DNA from: Chloroflexota bacterium
Lineage (GTDB): Bacteria; Chloroflexota; Dehalococcoidia; DSTF01; JACRBR01
NCBI GenBank assembly: GCA_028872875.1
Contig: JAGWOC010000023.1
Span: 1-43,844, forward strand
Reading direction: 5' to 3'
DNA: 43,844 bases
In this document: positions 30,140 to 37,491 of the stretch, one piece after another
How positions within the stretch are numbered: position 1 is the stretch's first letter
Layout of the letters: every line of letters starts with the position of its first letter
Translations under genes and position numbers: made by a program
The notes under the pieces: generated by a model
The model's input: the letters and a program-made list of their open reading frames with translations, nothing else
The model's database searches: none
Told to the model about the DNA's origin: nothing

Positions 30140-30352
30140 ATGGACCCGCTCCGCGTCGACGTGGTCTACACGCTCCGTTCGTACCGCTCCTGGGTCTACG
30201 ACCGCTACGTCACGGGCTACCTGCCGACCGAGGCCCAGGCGCTGCAGGAGGGCGAGCGCTACGCCGGCCGCATCCGCGCCATCGCCGGCGAGCACCCGAG
30301 CGCTGCGGCGATTGACCGCGCGGTGTCGCGGTTGCATGGCGCCGTCGCGTAG
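30140..30352 (+). CDS. small protein, unknown function
   Basis: ATG 30140 behind AGGAGGC. 70 residues: a strand-rich start (VDVVYTLRSYRSWVYDRYVTGYLP) then helices. No recognised family. Confidence 0.55.
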   Translation: MDPLRVDVVYTLRSYRSWVYDRYVTGYLPTEAQALQEGERYAGRIRAIAGEHPSAAAIDRAVSRLHGAVA

Positions 30353-30376
30353 GGACGGGTGAAGGGAGGGGTCGGC

Positions 30377-31306
30377 GTGAGCATGACGCTGGCGCGGCAG
30401 GCCGGCGAGGTCCGCAGCCGCGTGGTCCTGCAGCCCAAGGGCGAGGCCATCGCGGTCTCGCCCGTCCCGATCGCGGCGTCCGACATCCTGCGCTGCCAGA
30501 TGCGGCGCATGCCGCCGATCCAGGCGTGCCGCGAGCTGGGCTGCAGCGTGTACCAGCTCATCGTCGCGTGCCACAGGGCGCAGCCGCGCATCGAGTACCC
30601 GGGACTGCCCGCGACGACCAACGACCCGCGCGCCCGCGCCATGCAGGAGGCGCTGGAATCCGCTCCCGAGGCGGAGCCGCAGTCCCCCGCCGTCGCCGCA
30701 TCCGTCGCGGCGCTGGAGCGCGAGGTCGTGGCAGCCTCGGCCGTCGCCGCGGCGATGCCGGAGCCGCCGCCGATCCCCGCTCCGCGCGGCGGAGCCAAGC
30801 CTCGCAAGCCGACGCATCGCGAGGTCCAGATCCGGGAGGCCGTCGCGACTGGCGAGCAACCCGCCGCGTTCTGCGCGCGCGTCGGTATGAGCGCGTCCCA
30901 ACTCGCGTGGTGGCTCCGCAAGCACCGCAGCTGGGGCATCGCGTGGCCCGCCGTGCCAAACCCCGGCACCGCCGGCATGGACGCGCTGCAGGCCGAGATC
31001 GACGCGCTCAGCCGCGAACGCATGCGCGACCCGCTGCCCGGTCGGCCGACGGCGCGCGACGCCGCGGCGGTGGCGGCCGTGCTGGAGGCGGAGCGCGCCG
31101 ACCCGCAGCGAAGGCCGCGCCGGGGGCTGCCCGCTGTGCGGCGCGCGTGGCTCAACGTGCCGATCATGGTCGACGGCGACGGGCGCGTGTACGTGCCGGT
31201 GCACGTCGAGTGGGCGTGCGAGGGTCTGACGGTCGAGCAGGGGCGCGACGCGATGCAGGCGCTCGGCGCGGTGATCGCGGGACGCGCGGGGAGCCGTGGG
31301 GCGTGA
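30377..31306 (+). CDS. two-HTH DNA-binding-like protein
   Basis: GTG 30377 is chosen because GGGAGGGG stands seven nt upstream; GTG 30359 gives six more residues. 309 residues. Two separate helix-turn-helix-like stretches: RMPPIQACRELGCSVYQLIVACHR (residues about 36-60) and ATGEQPAAFCARVGMSASQLAWWLRKH (residues about 155-180), joined by a Pro/Ala linker. Possible transcription regulator or DNA replication factor; no family recognised. Confidence 0.55.
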   Translation: MSMTLARQAGEVRSRVVLQPKGEAIAVSPVPIAASDILRCQMRRMPPIQACRELGCSVYQLIVACHRAQPRIEYPGLPATTNDPRARAMQEALESAPEAEPQSPAVAASVAALEREVVAASAVAAAMPEPPPIPAPRGGAKPRKPTHREVQIREAVATGEQPAAFCARVGMSASQLAWWLRKHRSWGIAWPAVPNPGTAGMDALQAEIDALSRERMRDPLPGRPTARDAAAVAAVLEAERADPQRRPRRGLPAVRRAWLNVPIMVDGDGRVYVPVHVEWACEGLTVEQGRDAMQALGAVIAGRAGSRGA

Positions 31307-31719
31307 TCTTCATGTGCGGCAGAGGCGGCTGCGTTGTGTCGCTCCGCGTGCTCGTGTGCGGCTCAAGGGCTTGGACCGAACCGGAACCAATTCGCCGCGA
31401 GTTGGAGGCGCTGTATGCCGCCGGGTTCGAGGAGGTCGTCCACGGAGGGGCCATGGGAGCGGACTCGCTCGCAGGGGCCATCGCTCACGAACTCGGCTAT
31501 TCGGTTCGCTGCGTCCCTGCCGACTGGCGGCGCCACGGCCGAGCCGCGGGTCCGCTTCGCAACGCCAGGATGCTGAGCGAGCACAGCCCCGACCTCGTGC
31601 TCGCCTTCACGCACGACCTCGCGAAGAGCCGCGGGACGTCCGACATGGTGCGGAAGGCGCGCGAGGCTGGCGTCCAGGTTCGCGTCATCCCGACCGACGC
31701 AGCAGGCGATGCCGAGTGA
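31303..31719 (+). CDS. SLOG-family (DUF2493, YspA-like) nucleotide-binding protein
   Basis: GTG 31303 in a GTGA overlap; an internal GTG at 31336 is also plausible. 138 residues. RVLVCGSRAWTEPEPIRRELEAL, VVHGGAMGADSLAGAIAHELGYSVRCVPADW and LVLAFTHDLAKSRGTSDMVRKA give the SLOG Rossmann-like fold with a GGAxGAD motif. SLOG proteins sense nucleotide ligands. In phages DUF2493 may tie into defence or nucleotide metabolism; the role here is unknown. Confidence 0.82.
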   Translation: MIFMCGRGGCVVSLRVLVCGSRAWTEPEPIRRELEALYAAGFEEVVHGGAMGADSLAGAIAHELGYSVRCVPADWRRHGRAAGPLRNARMLSEHSPDLVLAFTHDLAKSRGTSDMVRKAREAGVQVRVIPTDAAGDAE

Positions 31720-32303
31720 ACCGAAATGCGGCCCGCGGCGCGGTGGATAAGTCGCCAGCGCCCAACGATAGCGGAAGCGGGCGTGAACGCTCGTCGCGCC
31801 CCGTTCCCGCCGCGCTGGCGGCACGCCAGCCGACGTGGGCCGCCGCGCCGCTTCCCGGGGGCGGCTGGCGCATCACCGTGCCGGGTCGGCCGGTGTCGAG
31901 CAACCAGAGCGGCGGGGGGCACGAGCACTGGGCGGCGAGGAGCAGCCGCAAGGCGGGATATCTGCACGCTCTGACGTTGCTGCGGCTGAGCAACGGCCTG
32001 CCGCGCCCGGTGTTTGAGCGTGCGACCCTGGCCATCGCGTGCTACTTCCCGACGCGACGCGAGCGCGACCCGCGCAACTTTGACATCGGAGCAGGGGCAA
32101 AGGTCCTGGTGGACGCCTTGCTCTGCCGACCGGAGCCGACGCCCATGCAACTTTTCGCCCTGCGGCGGAAGCCGCCGACGCCGGGGTCTGGGTGGCTGCG
32201 CAACGACGACCCGGAGCACCTTCGGGTACCGGGCGAGCCGAGCATCGAGGTCGGAGCGCTGCGGACGGAGATCGTGCTGGGGCCGTGGGAGGGTGAGGCG
32301 TGA
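31716..32303 (+). CDS. RusA-like Holliday junction resolvase
   Basis: GTG 31716 in a GTGA overlap. 195 residues; the first about 47 residues look disordered. ITVPGRPVSSNQ, then RERDPRNFDIGAGAKVLVDALL and WLRNDDPEHLRVP match the RusA pattern of acidic residues (Asp in DPRNFD, Asp in VDAL, Asp in NDD) around a Lys. RusA enzymes cut four-way junctions left by recombination, which fits the ERF module. Confidence 0.78.
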   Translation: MNRNAARGAVDKSPAPNDSGSGRERSSRPVPAALAARQPTWAAAPLPGGGWRITVPGRPVSSNQSGGGHEHWAARSSRKAGYLHALTLLRLSNGLPRPVFERATLAIACYFPTRRERDPRNFDIGAGAKVLVDALLCRPEPTPMQLFALRRKPPTPGSGWLRNDDPEHLRVPGEPSIEVGALRTEIVLGPWEGEA

Positions 32304-32533
32304 CATACAGTGCCGTAGCCGTGCGCATGGATGGCGGCGGTTGGGTTGCCGTCGTGCCGGAAATGCGCTTGACGGTCGAAGCTCCCACCATGGCTCTGCT
32401 CCGCAGCCGCGTGCGGAAGGCGTGCGGAGAGGCGGCCAGGGCGCGAGCCGGCGAGGGGTGGTTCCACGGGCCGCGCCGGAACCTCGTCTCGCTGCGGGTG
32501 ATGCGCGTGGCCACGAGGAGGAGTGATCGGTGA
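32300..32533 (+). CDS. small HicB-like beta protein
   Basis: GTG 32300 in a GTGA overlap. 77 residues. YSAVAVRMDGGGWVAVVPEMRLTVEAPTMALLRSRVRKAC is the strand-strand-helix of HicB-type proteins, but no HicA toxin gene is adjacent. A stand-alone antitoxin-like or DNA-binding role is possible. Confidence 0.5.
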   Translation: MTYSAVAVRMDGGGWVAVVPEMRLTVEAPTMALLRSRVRKACGEAARARAGEGWFHGPRRNLVSLRVMRVATRRSDR

Positions 32534-32988
32534 CGGACGACATCGCCCCGCTGGTGGCGCAGGTGCAGCGCGAGCGGCGCGCGGTGCTGGAGGAGCTGTA
32601 TCGCGCTAGGTTCGGCGACAACGGCGGCGGCCCGGCGCACTCGATCGACCTCCGCAGCGTGCCGTTGGAGCGTGTCGCGCCTTCTCTTTCGCGGCTCGCC
32701 GCCGACCGCCTCGCGGGGACGTACCCCGAGATTGCCGCGCCAGACGGCTATACGCGCGCCGGCTGTCGCGTGTGGATCACCCCCGCCGGCATCGCCGAGG
32801 TCGAGCGCATGTGCGCGGCGCGGGAGGACGACGCGGCGCTGGTGGAGACTATCCGCACAGAGATCGTGCTGGCGTGGCGTGAGATCAGGGACGCCCCCGG
32901 CGTCGGCGTCGAGCGAGGAAACGAGATCATGCGGGCGGCCAATGCGTGCGCCCGCAAGGTCGTCGCGATGGTGCGGGGTGAGGCGTGA
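32530..32988 (+). CDS. protein of unknown function, helical
   Basis: GTG 32530 in a GTGA overlap. 152 residues, with helices in both halves and a WITPAGIAEVERMCAAREDD middle of winged-helix look. No family recognised. Confidence 0.5.
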   Translation: MTDDIAPLVAQVQRERRAVLEELYRARFGDNGGGPAHSIDLRSVPLERVAPSLSRLAADRLAGTYPEIAAPDGYTRAGCRVWITPAGIAEVERMCAAREDDAALVETIRTEIVLAWREIRDAPGVGVERGNEIMRAANACARKVVAMVRGEA

Positions 32989-33107
32989 GCGAGGCCATCG
33001 CGGTCTGTCTGCTGTGCGTGACGGTCGGGTTCGTAATCGGGGCGGTGTGGTGCGCCCTTCGCCGTCCATTCTCCAGGTCGCGCCCTTGGCGCCGGCGGCC
33101 GTTTTGA
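32985..33107 (+). CDS. 40-residue membrane peptide
   Basis: GTG 32985 in a GTGA overlap; ends at TGA 33105. One hydrophobic helix (residues about 4-24) followed by an Arg-rich tail ending RRRPF. The stop lies in the word TGACTACAGCCCC, repeated after the next membrane gene at 33381. Possible small membrane regulator. Confidence 0.5.
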   Translation: MSEAIAVCLLCVTVGFVIGAVWCALRRPFSRSRPWRRRPF

Positions 33108-33158
33108 CTACAGCCCCACCGTCGCGGCGTGGCTCCTGGCGCGGAAGGAGGGCGGGAA

Positions 33159-33383
33159 GTGACCGTATGGCTGCCGCGCTGGATGGTCGATGGCGCCTTC
33201 CTCGCCATCGCCGCAACCGCGCTCGCCCTCCTGTGGCTCGCGGCGATGAATCGCCTGTGGCTCGCCGTGCGCCGGTTCGCCATGGCGCGCGGGATATGGG
33301 CTGACGTGTGGACGGTGGCGATGAAACGGCGCTACGAGGAGCGGCAGCGGACGGGCAAGCCGCCGTGGTGGGCGCTGTGGTGA
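33159..33383 (+). CDS. small membrane protein
   Basis: GTG 33159 follows AAGGAGGGC. 74 residues with one long hydrophobic stretch (residues about 9-38) and an aromatic, basic C-terminus ending PPWWALW. Its stop sits in the same TGACTACAGCCCC word as that of the preceding membrane gene. Confidence 0.6.
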   Translation: MTVWLPRWMVDGAFLAIAATALALLWLAAMNRLWLAVRRFAMARGIWADVWTVAMKRRYEERQRTGKPPWWALW

Positions 33384-33433
33384 CTACAGCCCCTCTGCGA
33401 CGAAGTCCGCGCTCGTGCGCGCGAGGCCCAGCG

Positions 33434-33754
33434 ATGTTCAGGGAGGGGGCTGGCGCTTTGAGAGAGAGCATCGAGCAGCGCCTGTGGTCGGGGTTGGCGC
33501 TGCCAAGCAGGCCGAGCGGCGTGCCTGACGCGGAGTGGCGGAGGTTCGTCAAGCATGTGCGCGACGGCGAATCATTCTCCCAGATTGGCCGACAGGAGGC
33601 AGTCACGAGAGAAACGGTGCGCCAGTCGGTCCACAGGTGCGCTGGCAGGCTGCTCGGCGTCGGCCACCGAACCGGAGATAGGGTGTATCCGTGGCTCACT
33701 CGGGACCGGGTCCCGCCGGCCTTCCGTGCTCTCTTGAAGTCGTCGCGTCAGTAG
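33434..33754 (+). CDS. sigma-region-4-like HTH regulator
   Basis: ATG 33434; a TTG at 33458 behind GGGAGGGGG is an alternative. 106 residues. VKHVRDGESFSQIGRQEAVTRETVRQSVHRCAGRL (residues about 37-71) is a sigma-factor region 4-like HTH. It may act as a late transcription activator. The next gene runs in the opposite direction. Confidence 0.62.
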   Translation: MFREGAGALRESIEQRLWSGLALPSRPSGVPDAEWRRFVKHVRDGESFSQIGRQEAVTRETVRQSVHRCAGRLLGVGHRTGDRVYPWLTRDRVPPAFRALLKSSRQ

Positions 33755-33802
33755 CCGGGGATTTGCGCCCATGCTACTGACAATCCTGCTGACAGCGCAC
33801 CC

Positions 33803-34684
33803 TCAAAGCCGCTCCGCCACCAGATCCGCCGATGTCCTGACGAGGCCCTTGGCGAGCCTGATGTACCGCTGCGTGGTCCTGACGCTGGCGTGGCCGAGGT
33901 CGCTCTGCACCTGCATGAGGTCGGCACCCGCGACGAACGCCTGCGTGGCGAGGTACGAGCGCAGCCAGTGCGCGCTGACGTGCCGCACGCCGGCCGCCAC
34001 GGCGATGCGCGCGAGCATGCGGTCGGCCGCCTGCTGGCTGCAGCGGCCGCCGTGCCGCGCCGGCCAGAGCGGGCCCGCATCCGTGCGCCACGCCTCCAGC
34101 GCCTGGAGCACGCGCGGCAGCAGCTTCACGCTCCGCGCCTTGCCGCCTTTGCCCACCACGCGCAACCCCGTGTTGCCCGTTGGGTCCCGGTAGACGTGCG
34201 CCCAGGTCGCGTCCAGCGCCTCGCTGATCCGCAGCCCCGTCGTCGCCAGCAGCAGCAGCAGCGCGCGGCCCTTGGGCGCGGCAGCCGCCAGCATGGCGCG
34301 CAGCTCCTCGCGCGAGAGCATGCGCGGCGCGCCGTCCGCCGCCACGCGCGGCGCCAGCACGACGCGGAACGGGCTCTTGGCGACCGCGCCAAGGTCCTCG
34401 GCGAACGAGAACAGCGAGCGCAGCGCCGCCAGGTGCTTGGCCTGCGTCGCAGACGCCATGCCGCACTCGCCGAGCGCCTGCGCGTACCACAGCGCCTCCG
34501 TCTGCGTCGCGGTCAGCACGTCGCGGCCGAGGTGCGCCGCGAACCGCTGCACGGCCCCGGTGTACGCGCGCACTGTGCCATCGCTGTGGCTGCGGGCGTA
34601 GGCGCGGGCGAGCCACAGGCGGACGACGGCATCGGAGTCGGGAGCGGCGGGAGGGGACGGGAGCGGGGCGAGGGCGAGGGACAT
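33803..34684 (-). CDS. second tyrosine recombinase (XerC/D-like)
   Basis: Reverse strand, ATG 34684 behind GAGGAGG. 293 residues. Residues 15-105 form a SAM-like core-binding domain. Catalytic residues: Arg152 (TGLRISEAL), Lys182 (GKGGKAR), His239-x-x-Arg242 (HWLR), His265 (DLGHAS) and Tyr274 (RYI). No N-terminal arm domain as in the first integrase. It could resolve multimers, flip an invertible segment or act on a separate site. It is the last gene of a reverse operon with small genes upstream. Confidence 0.9.
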   Translation of the reverse strand: MSLALAPLPSPPAAPDSDAVVRLWLARAYARSHSDGTVRAYTGAVQRFAAHLGRDVLTATQTEALWYAQALGECGMASATQAKHLAALRSLFSFAEDLGAVAKSPFRVVLAPRVAADGAPRMLSREELRAMLAAAAPKGRALLLLLATTGLRISEALDATWAHVYRDPTGNTGLRVVGKGGKARSVKLLPRVLQALEAWRTDAGPLWPARHGGRCSQQAADRMLARIAVAAGVRHVSAHWLRSYLATQAFVAGADLMQVQSDLGHASVRTTQRYIRLAKGLVRTSADLVAERL

Positions 34685-34723
34685 GGGGGGAGATCCTCCT
34701 CGCGCGGTGCGTTCGAACGCCGC

Positions 34724-34930
34724 TCACGCCAGAGCCGCGCGAACCGCCTTGAGCGCTTCCTCGGCGAGCCGCGCCATGCTGGGGCCGTCCGTCGCGCGGT
34801 CGAGAATCGGCACCGCGATGGTCGCCACGCGGTTGCAGAAGTCGATCTGCTTGACGCCCCGGGGCTTCTTCACCTGAGCGATCACCCAACCGAGATTTCG
34901 CGCCCGCAGCTCCCGCATCGCGAGGTTCAT
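34724..34930 (-). CDS. small reverse-strand protein
   Basis: Reverse strand. ATG at 34930 follows GGAGGC; ATG 34957 overlapping the upstream stop is an alternative. 68 residues, helical, with IAQVKKPRGVKQIDFCNRV in the middle and an Ala-rich C-terminus. Function unknown. Confidence 0.5.
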   Translation of the reverse strand: MNLAMRELRARNLGWVIAQVKKPRGVKQIDFCNRVATIAVPILDRATDGPSMARLAEEALKAVRAALA

Positions 34931-34956
34931 CGCGCATCGCCTCCGTTGTGGGCTCA

Positions 34957-35160
34957 TCAGGCGGACACGACCTCGCGCTTGGCGGTGTCGAGCACTGCCA
35001 CGCCGTATGCGTAGGCGTGCGCAGCCTGCTCGCCCAACCGCTGGGCTGCGGCTCGGGTCTGCCGCGTGCCCACCAACACGCCGCGCCGGTAGGCCGCATA
35101 GTCATCCTCGGCGCCGCCCTCCACCGCCCGGACCTCGAATCGCCCGCCCTGCTTCGCCAT
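34957..35160 (-). CDS. small reverse-strand protein
   Basis: Reverse strand. ATG 35160 is the supported start because it follows GGGGAGG and a promoter 25-50 nt upstream; a longer frame to 35223 would overlap that promoter. 67 residues. AVEGGAEDDYAAYRRGVLVG is a strand pair, then helix AAAQRLGEQAAHAYAYG. Function unknown. Confidence 0.55.
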   Translation of the reverse strand: MAKQGGRFEVRAVEGGAEDDYAAYRRGVLVGTRQTRAAAQRLGEQAAHAYAYGVAVLDTAKREVVSA

Positions 35161-35184
35161 CGCCAACCGCCTCCCCGTGGCCAG

Positions 35185-35213
35185 AGCATACTGCCGGGCG
35201 CGGCAGAAGTCAA
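35185..35213 (-). promoter_or_regulatory. reverse promoter with inverted repeat CTGCC-N6-GGCAG
   Basis: Reverse strand -35 TTGACT (35208-35213), 17-nt spacer, -10 TATGCT (35185-35190). The spacer carries an inverted repeat: CTGCC 35191-35195 and GGCAG 35202-35206 with six bases between. It drives the small genes and the second recombinase. Confidence 0.82.
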
Positions 35214-35869
35214 GACGTCGCACTGGGCGGCTTCCTCGGGTTCCCGCGCGGCTTCGGCATCTGTTGGCACAGGGCGCGCCACACGCCTTCGGTCGCGACC
35301 CACCTGTCGCCGACGCGCGAGAGGCGAGCGTCGCCAGCGCTGTACGCCCGCTTCGCGCGGTCCCTCACGGTCCTATCACTTAGCGCGAGGAGCCTGGCCG
35401 CCTCTGAGGCGTCCATAAGGCGCGCCATGCGCGCGGGGCGCGGGTCGGCCGCCCTAGCGGGACGGCAGCCACAGCGCCTGCCTTGATCGCAGCCGGGCAT
35501 CACGACCCAAAATCGAAGACAGAGCGAGCATTCGACGACCTCGACCCCTGGCCACTCCGGGTGGAACGCGCCCGCCCTTTGCTTCGCGGTGATACCTCGC
35601 CTGAAAAGCGAGCGGAGCAACGGAAGCCTCTCCAGCGAGACCGCAGCGGTGATTACGCCGAGGTGAGAGAAGTGGCCTGTGGATAAAGCGCCCTCCATTG
35701 CCCCGTGGCATTTGCTGCATAGGCACACGAGATTGTCCGCTTCGTTAGAACCGCCGGACGCGATCGGCTCGATGTGATGGCCCCGAGGCCTATCGGCCGA
35801 ACCGCAGACGGCACACTCCCCGTCGAACGCCCTCCTCGCGTCCTTCCGTGCGCCTTGCGTGCCGACCAA
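35210..35869 (-). CDS. HNH endonuclease fused to HTH domain
   Basis: Reverse strand, TTG 35869 with AGGGGAG upstream. 219 residues. Zinc-bound HNH: CAVCG (Cys19, Cys22), HHIEPI (His31, His32), Asn46, CSKCH (Cys51, Cys54, His55). The C-terminal part (DASEAARLLALSDRTVRDRAKRAYSAGDARLSRVGDRWVATEGVWRAL, residues about 150-200) is a MerR/excisionase-like HTH. HNH genes near terminase often take part in cos cleavage; this one has its own promoter and lies in opposite orientation. Confidence 0.85.
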   Translation of the reverse strand: MVGTQGARKDARRAFDGECAVCGSADRPRGHHIEPIASGGSNEADNLVCLCSKCHGAMEGALSTGHFSHLGVITAAVSLERLPLLRSLFRRGITAKQRAGAFHPEWPGVEVVECSLCLRFWVVMPGCDQGRRCGCRPARAADPRPARMARLMDASEAARLLALSDRTVRDRAKRAYSAGDARLSRVGDRWVATEGVWRALCQQMPKPRGNPRKPPSATS

Positions 35870-35884
35870 CGCGATCTCCCCTTT

Positions 35885-35905
35885 ACTGCCGACAGAGGCA
35901 GTATA
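35885..35905 (-). promoter_or_regulatory. reverse promoter -10 with same inverted repeat
   Basis: Reverse-strand TATACT at 35900-35905, upstream of the HNH-HTH gene. Inverted repeat ACTGCC-GACAGA-GGCAGT at 35885-35902 overlaps the -10 and likely start of transcription. The arms and six-base gap match the repeat at 35191-35206. A -35 is not clear. Confidence 0.7.
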
Positions 35906-35980
35906 CCTCGCTCGGCTCACGGCGGGTAGGGACCGGAGGGCGGGGCGCGTATGTGCGTAGGCGCAGGGAGGCGAACGCGT

Positions 35981-36490
35981 ATGCGGCTGTCGCCAGAGGC
36001 GCGGGAGGTCGCGGAGGCCGCGCTGTGCCAGTACCGGCGGATGCGCGAGGACCTGGGCGCCTACGGCGAGCTGCAGGAGGACTGCACGGCGGCGCCCACG
36101 GCCAGGTGGTCGCACATCGGCAGCAGCCGCGGGCAGCCCGGCAACCCGACGCGCAACCGCGCCGTGCGGCTGGCGTCGTTCGCCGAGGAGCGTGGGCTGG
36201 ACGGGGCGCGCCGAGCCGTGGCGACCGTCGACGCCTGGCGCGGGCGGCTGCACCGCGACGACCGCATCGTCGTGGCGCTCGTGTACGGGCTGGAGCGCGC
36301 GGAGCGCACGACGCTGGAGGAGGCGTGCGGCGCCCTGGGGATCCCGTACGGCGATGCGCGGGAGCGGCAGGCCGTGGGCGAGCACATGCGCGGGCTGCTG
36401 GCGGACCTGGCGGGGGCGCTGGGCGCCAGTCGCCGGCCCGGCCGGCCGCGCGCCGGGCAGCGGGAGGCGGAGGCCCTTGCAGCCAGCTGA
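35981..36490 (+). CDS. ArpU/RinA-like late transcription regulator
   Basis: ATG 35981 follows GGGAGG. 169 residues. YRRMREDLGAYGELQED at the start and IVVALVYGLERAERTTLEEACGALGIPYGDARERQ later are the helical arrangement of ArpU/RinA-type phage regulators that turn on late genes in Gram-positive phages. The position just before terminase fits. It overlaps the next gene by 14 nt. Confidence 0.68.
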   Translation: MRLSPEAREVAEAALCQYRRMREDLGAYGELQEDCTAAPTARWSHIGSSRGQPGNPTRNRAVRLASFAEERGLDGARRAVATVDAWRGRLHRDDRIVVALVYGLERAERTTLEEACGALGIPYGDARERQAVGEHMRGLLADLAGALGASRRPGRPRAGQREAEALAAS

Positions 36491-36728
36491 CGTGCGCAGG
36501 CTCGCCGTCGCCGTCGTGGGCCGCGCCATGGCGGACGCCCGCGGGACGGACGGCACGGAGGAGTCGGAGGAGGCGCGCGCGCACCCGTTCGACGCGGACG
36601 GGATCGAGATGTGGTGCGAGGTCCTGGGCGTCGATCCCCGCGAGCTGGCCAGGGCGCTCCAGCACACGCGCGCCGGGCGGTTCGTGGTCCCTGAATTGTC
36701 CACCCCGGCGAAAGGCATGCGCGCGTAG
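36477..36728 (+). CDS. small protein before terminase
   Basis: TTG 36477 behind GGGAGGCGG; GTG 36492 is an alternative. 83 residues, acidic in the middle (DGTEESEEARAHPFDADGIEMW). Function unknown. Confidence 0.5.
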   Translation: MQPADVRRLAVAVVGRAMADARGTDGTEESEEARAHPFDADGIEMWCEVLGVDPRELARALQHTRAGRFVVPELSTPAKGMRA

Positions 36729-36763
36729 GGAGAGGCGAGGCGAGGGAGCCGCGGGAGGGCCTC

Positions 36764-36793
36764 TTGACAGGCGCGGGCGGGTGTGCGCAGAGT
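36764..36793 (+). promoter_or_regulatory. candidate promoter followed by an attenuator-like hairpin
   Basis: TTGACA at 36764-36769 is followed at 17-18 nt by GCAGAG/CAGAGT, a weak -10. The terminator at 36816-36843 lies just downstream, so the transcript would be about 40 nt unless read-through occurs. Confidence 0.4.
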
Positions 36794-36815
36794 ATCGTCG
36801 CGAGATTCGTCGGCG

Positions 36816-36843
36816 GCCGTCCTGAGGGGCGGCTTTGTGTTTG
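36816..36843 (+). terminator. short intrinsic terminator or attenuator
   Basis: A 7-bp stem (36816-36822 with 36827-36833) and loop TGAG, followed by TTTGTGTTT. It ends transcription from upstream or attenuates the terminase operon. Confidence 0.6.
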
Positions 36844-36861
36844 GTTCGGGGGTGCGGCGAC

Positions 36862-37083
36862 GTGGCGTTCGTCAAGCCGTCGCGCGTGTCCGTGCCAGCT
36901 CCGACGCTGGAGCGTCGCGTCTACACAGACGCCGAGCGCGCCGAACTCGCCGCGTGGCGCCAGAAGGCGTCTGCCCTGCGGCGGCAGGGCGAGGATCTGC
37001 CGCTTGGTCCGCGCGTCGCCCCTCCCGGCGGCAAACAGCCGCGAAGGCAACGCGCGCGACGTCCCAACGCCCGCCAGTGGTGA
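36862..37083 (+). CDS. small basic protein, unknown
   Basis: GTG 36862 after GGGGGTG. 73 residues. Helix TDAERAELAAWRQKASALRRQG and a strongly basic C-terminus (GKQPRRQRARRP). It may bind DNA. Not certain to be a gene. Confidence 0.45.
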   Translation: MAFVKPSRVSVPAPTLERRVYTDAERAELAAWRQKASALRRQGEDLPLGPRVAPPGGKQPRRQRARRPNARQW

Positions 37084-37491
37084 AACGCCCGGATGCGTAG
37101 CGTGCGGTCCCCGCGCAACCCGCGCACCGCACGTCGGCGGATCGGCGCGAGGGAGCGATGGAGGCAAGGACGCCGGCCATCGTAAGGCCCCGCCGGACGC
37201 CCTCCGGGACCCGCGCCTGAAAGCCGCGGGCCGTGGCGGGAACCGAATACCCCGGGCACCCTGCACCCAACTTCGGGCGGAGGGGGTTTGGGGGAGGTGG
37301 GTCCAAAAGCCCCTTCGCCTCCAGGCGACTTCCGCATTGGAGCCCTAAGCCGCTTGCGGCGTGTGGCGAAGCCGCCCCTGAGGCGCATCGCCGCGTCAGA
37401 GCCGGCCGACGCGTCGGGACGCCGCAGCGACGCCTACCCGCACCCCGAACGATCCCCCGCAACGCAAGCCCAGGAGGCGTGGTGAGGTCCG
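37084..37491 (+). other. gap before terminase; possible packaging region
   Basis: About 400 nt without a convincing gene. One 20-codon frame (ATG 37158 to TGA 37218, after GAGGGAG) is present. The G/C-rich region directly before the small terminase could hold the pac or cos site, but no repeat or site can be proven by eye. The open frames crossing it have shuffled Arg/Pro/Gly content. Confidence 0.4.

Noticed and set aside
30526-31302. Extended N-terminus for the SLOG protein
   Set aside because: It overlaps the upstream gene for almost 800 nt in another frame; the SLOG fold begins near 31336 and a GTGA overlap marks 31303.
32300-32533. HicAB toxin-antitoxin system
   Set aside because: Only a weak HicB-like strand-helix pattern is present and no HicA-like toxin gene is adjacent.
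36872-37462. 196-codon reverse frame before the terminase
   Set aside because: Low-complexity Arg/Gly/Pro sequence without start signal or family.
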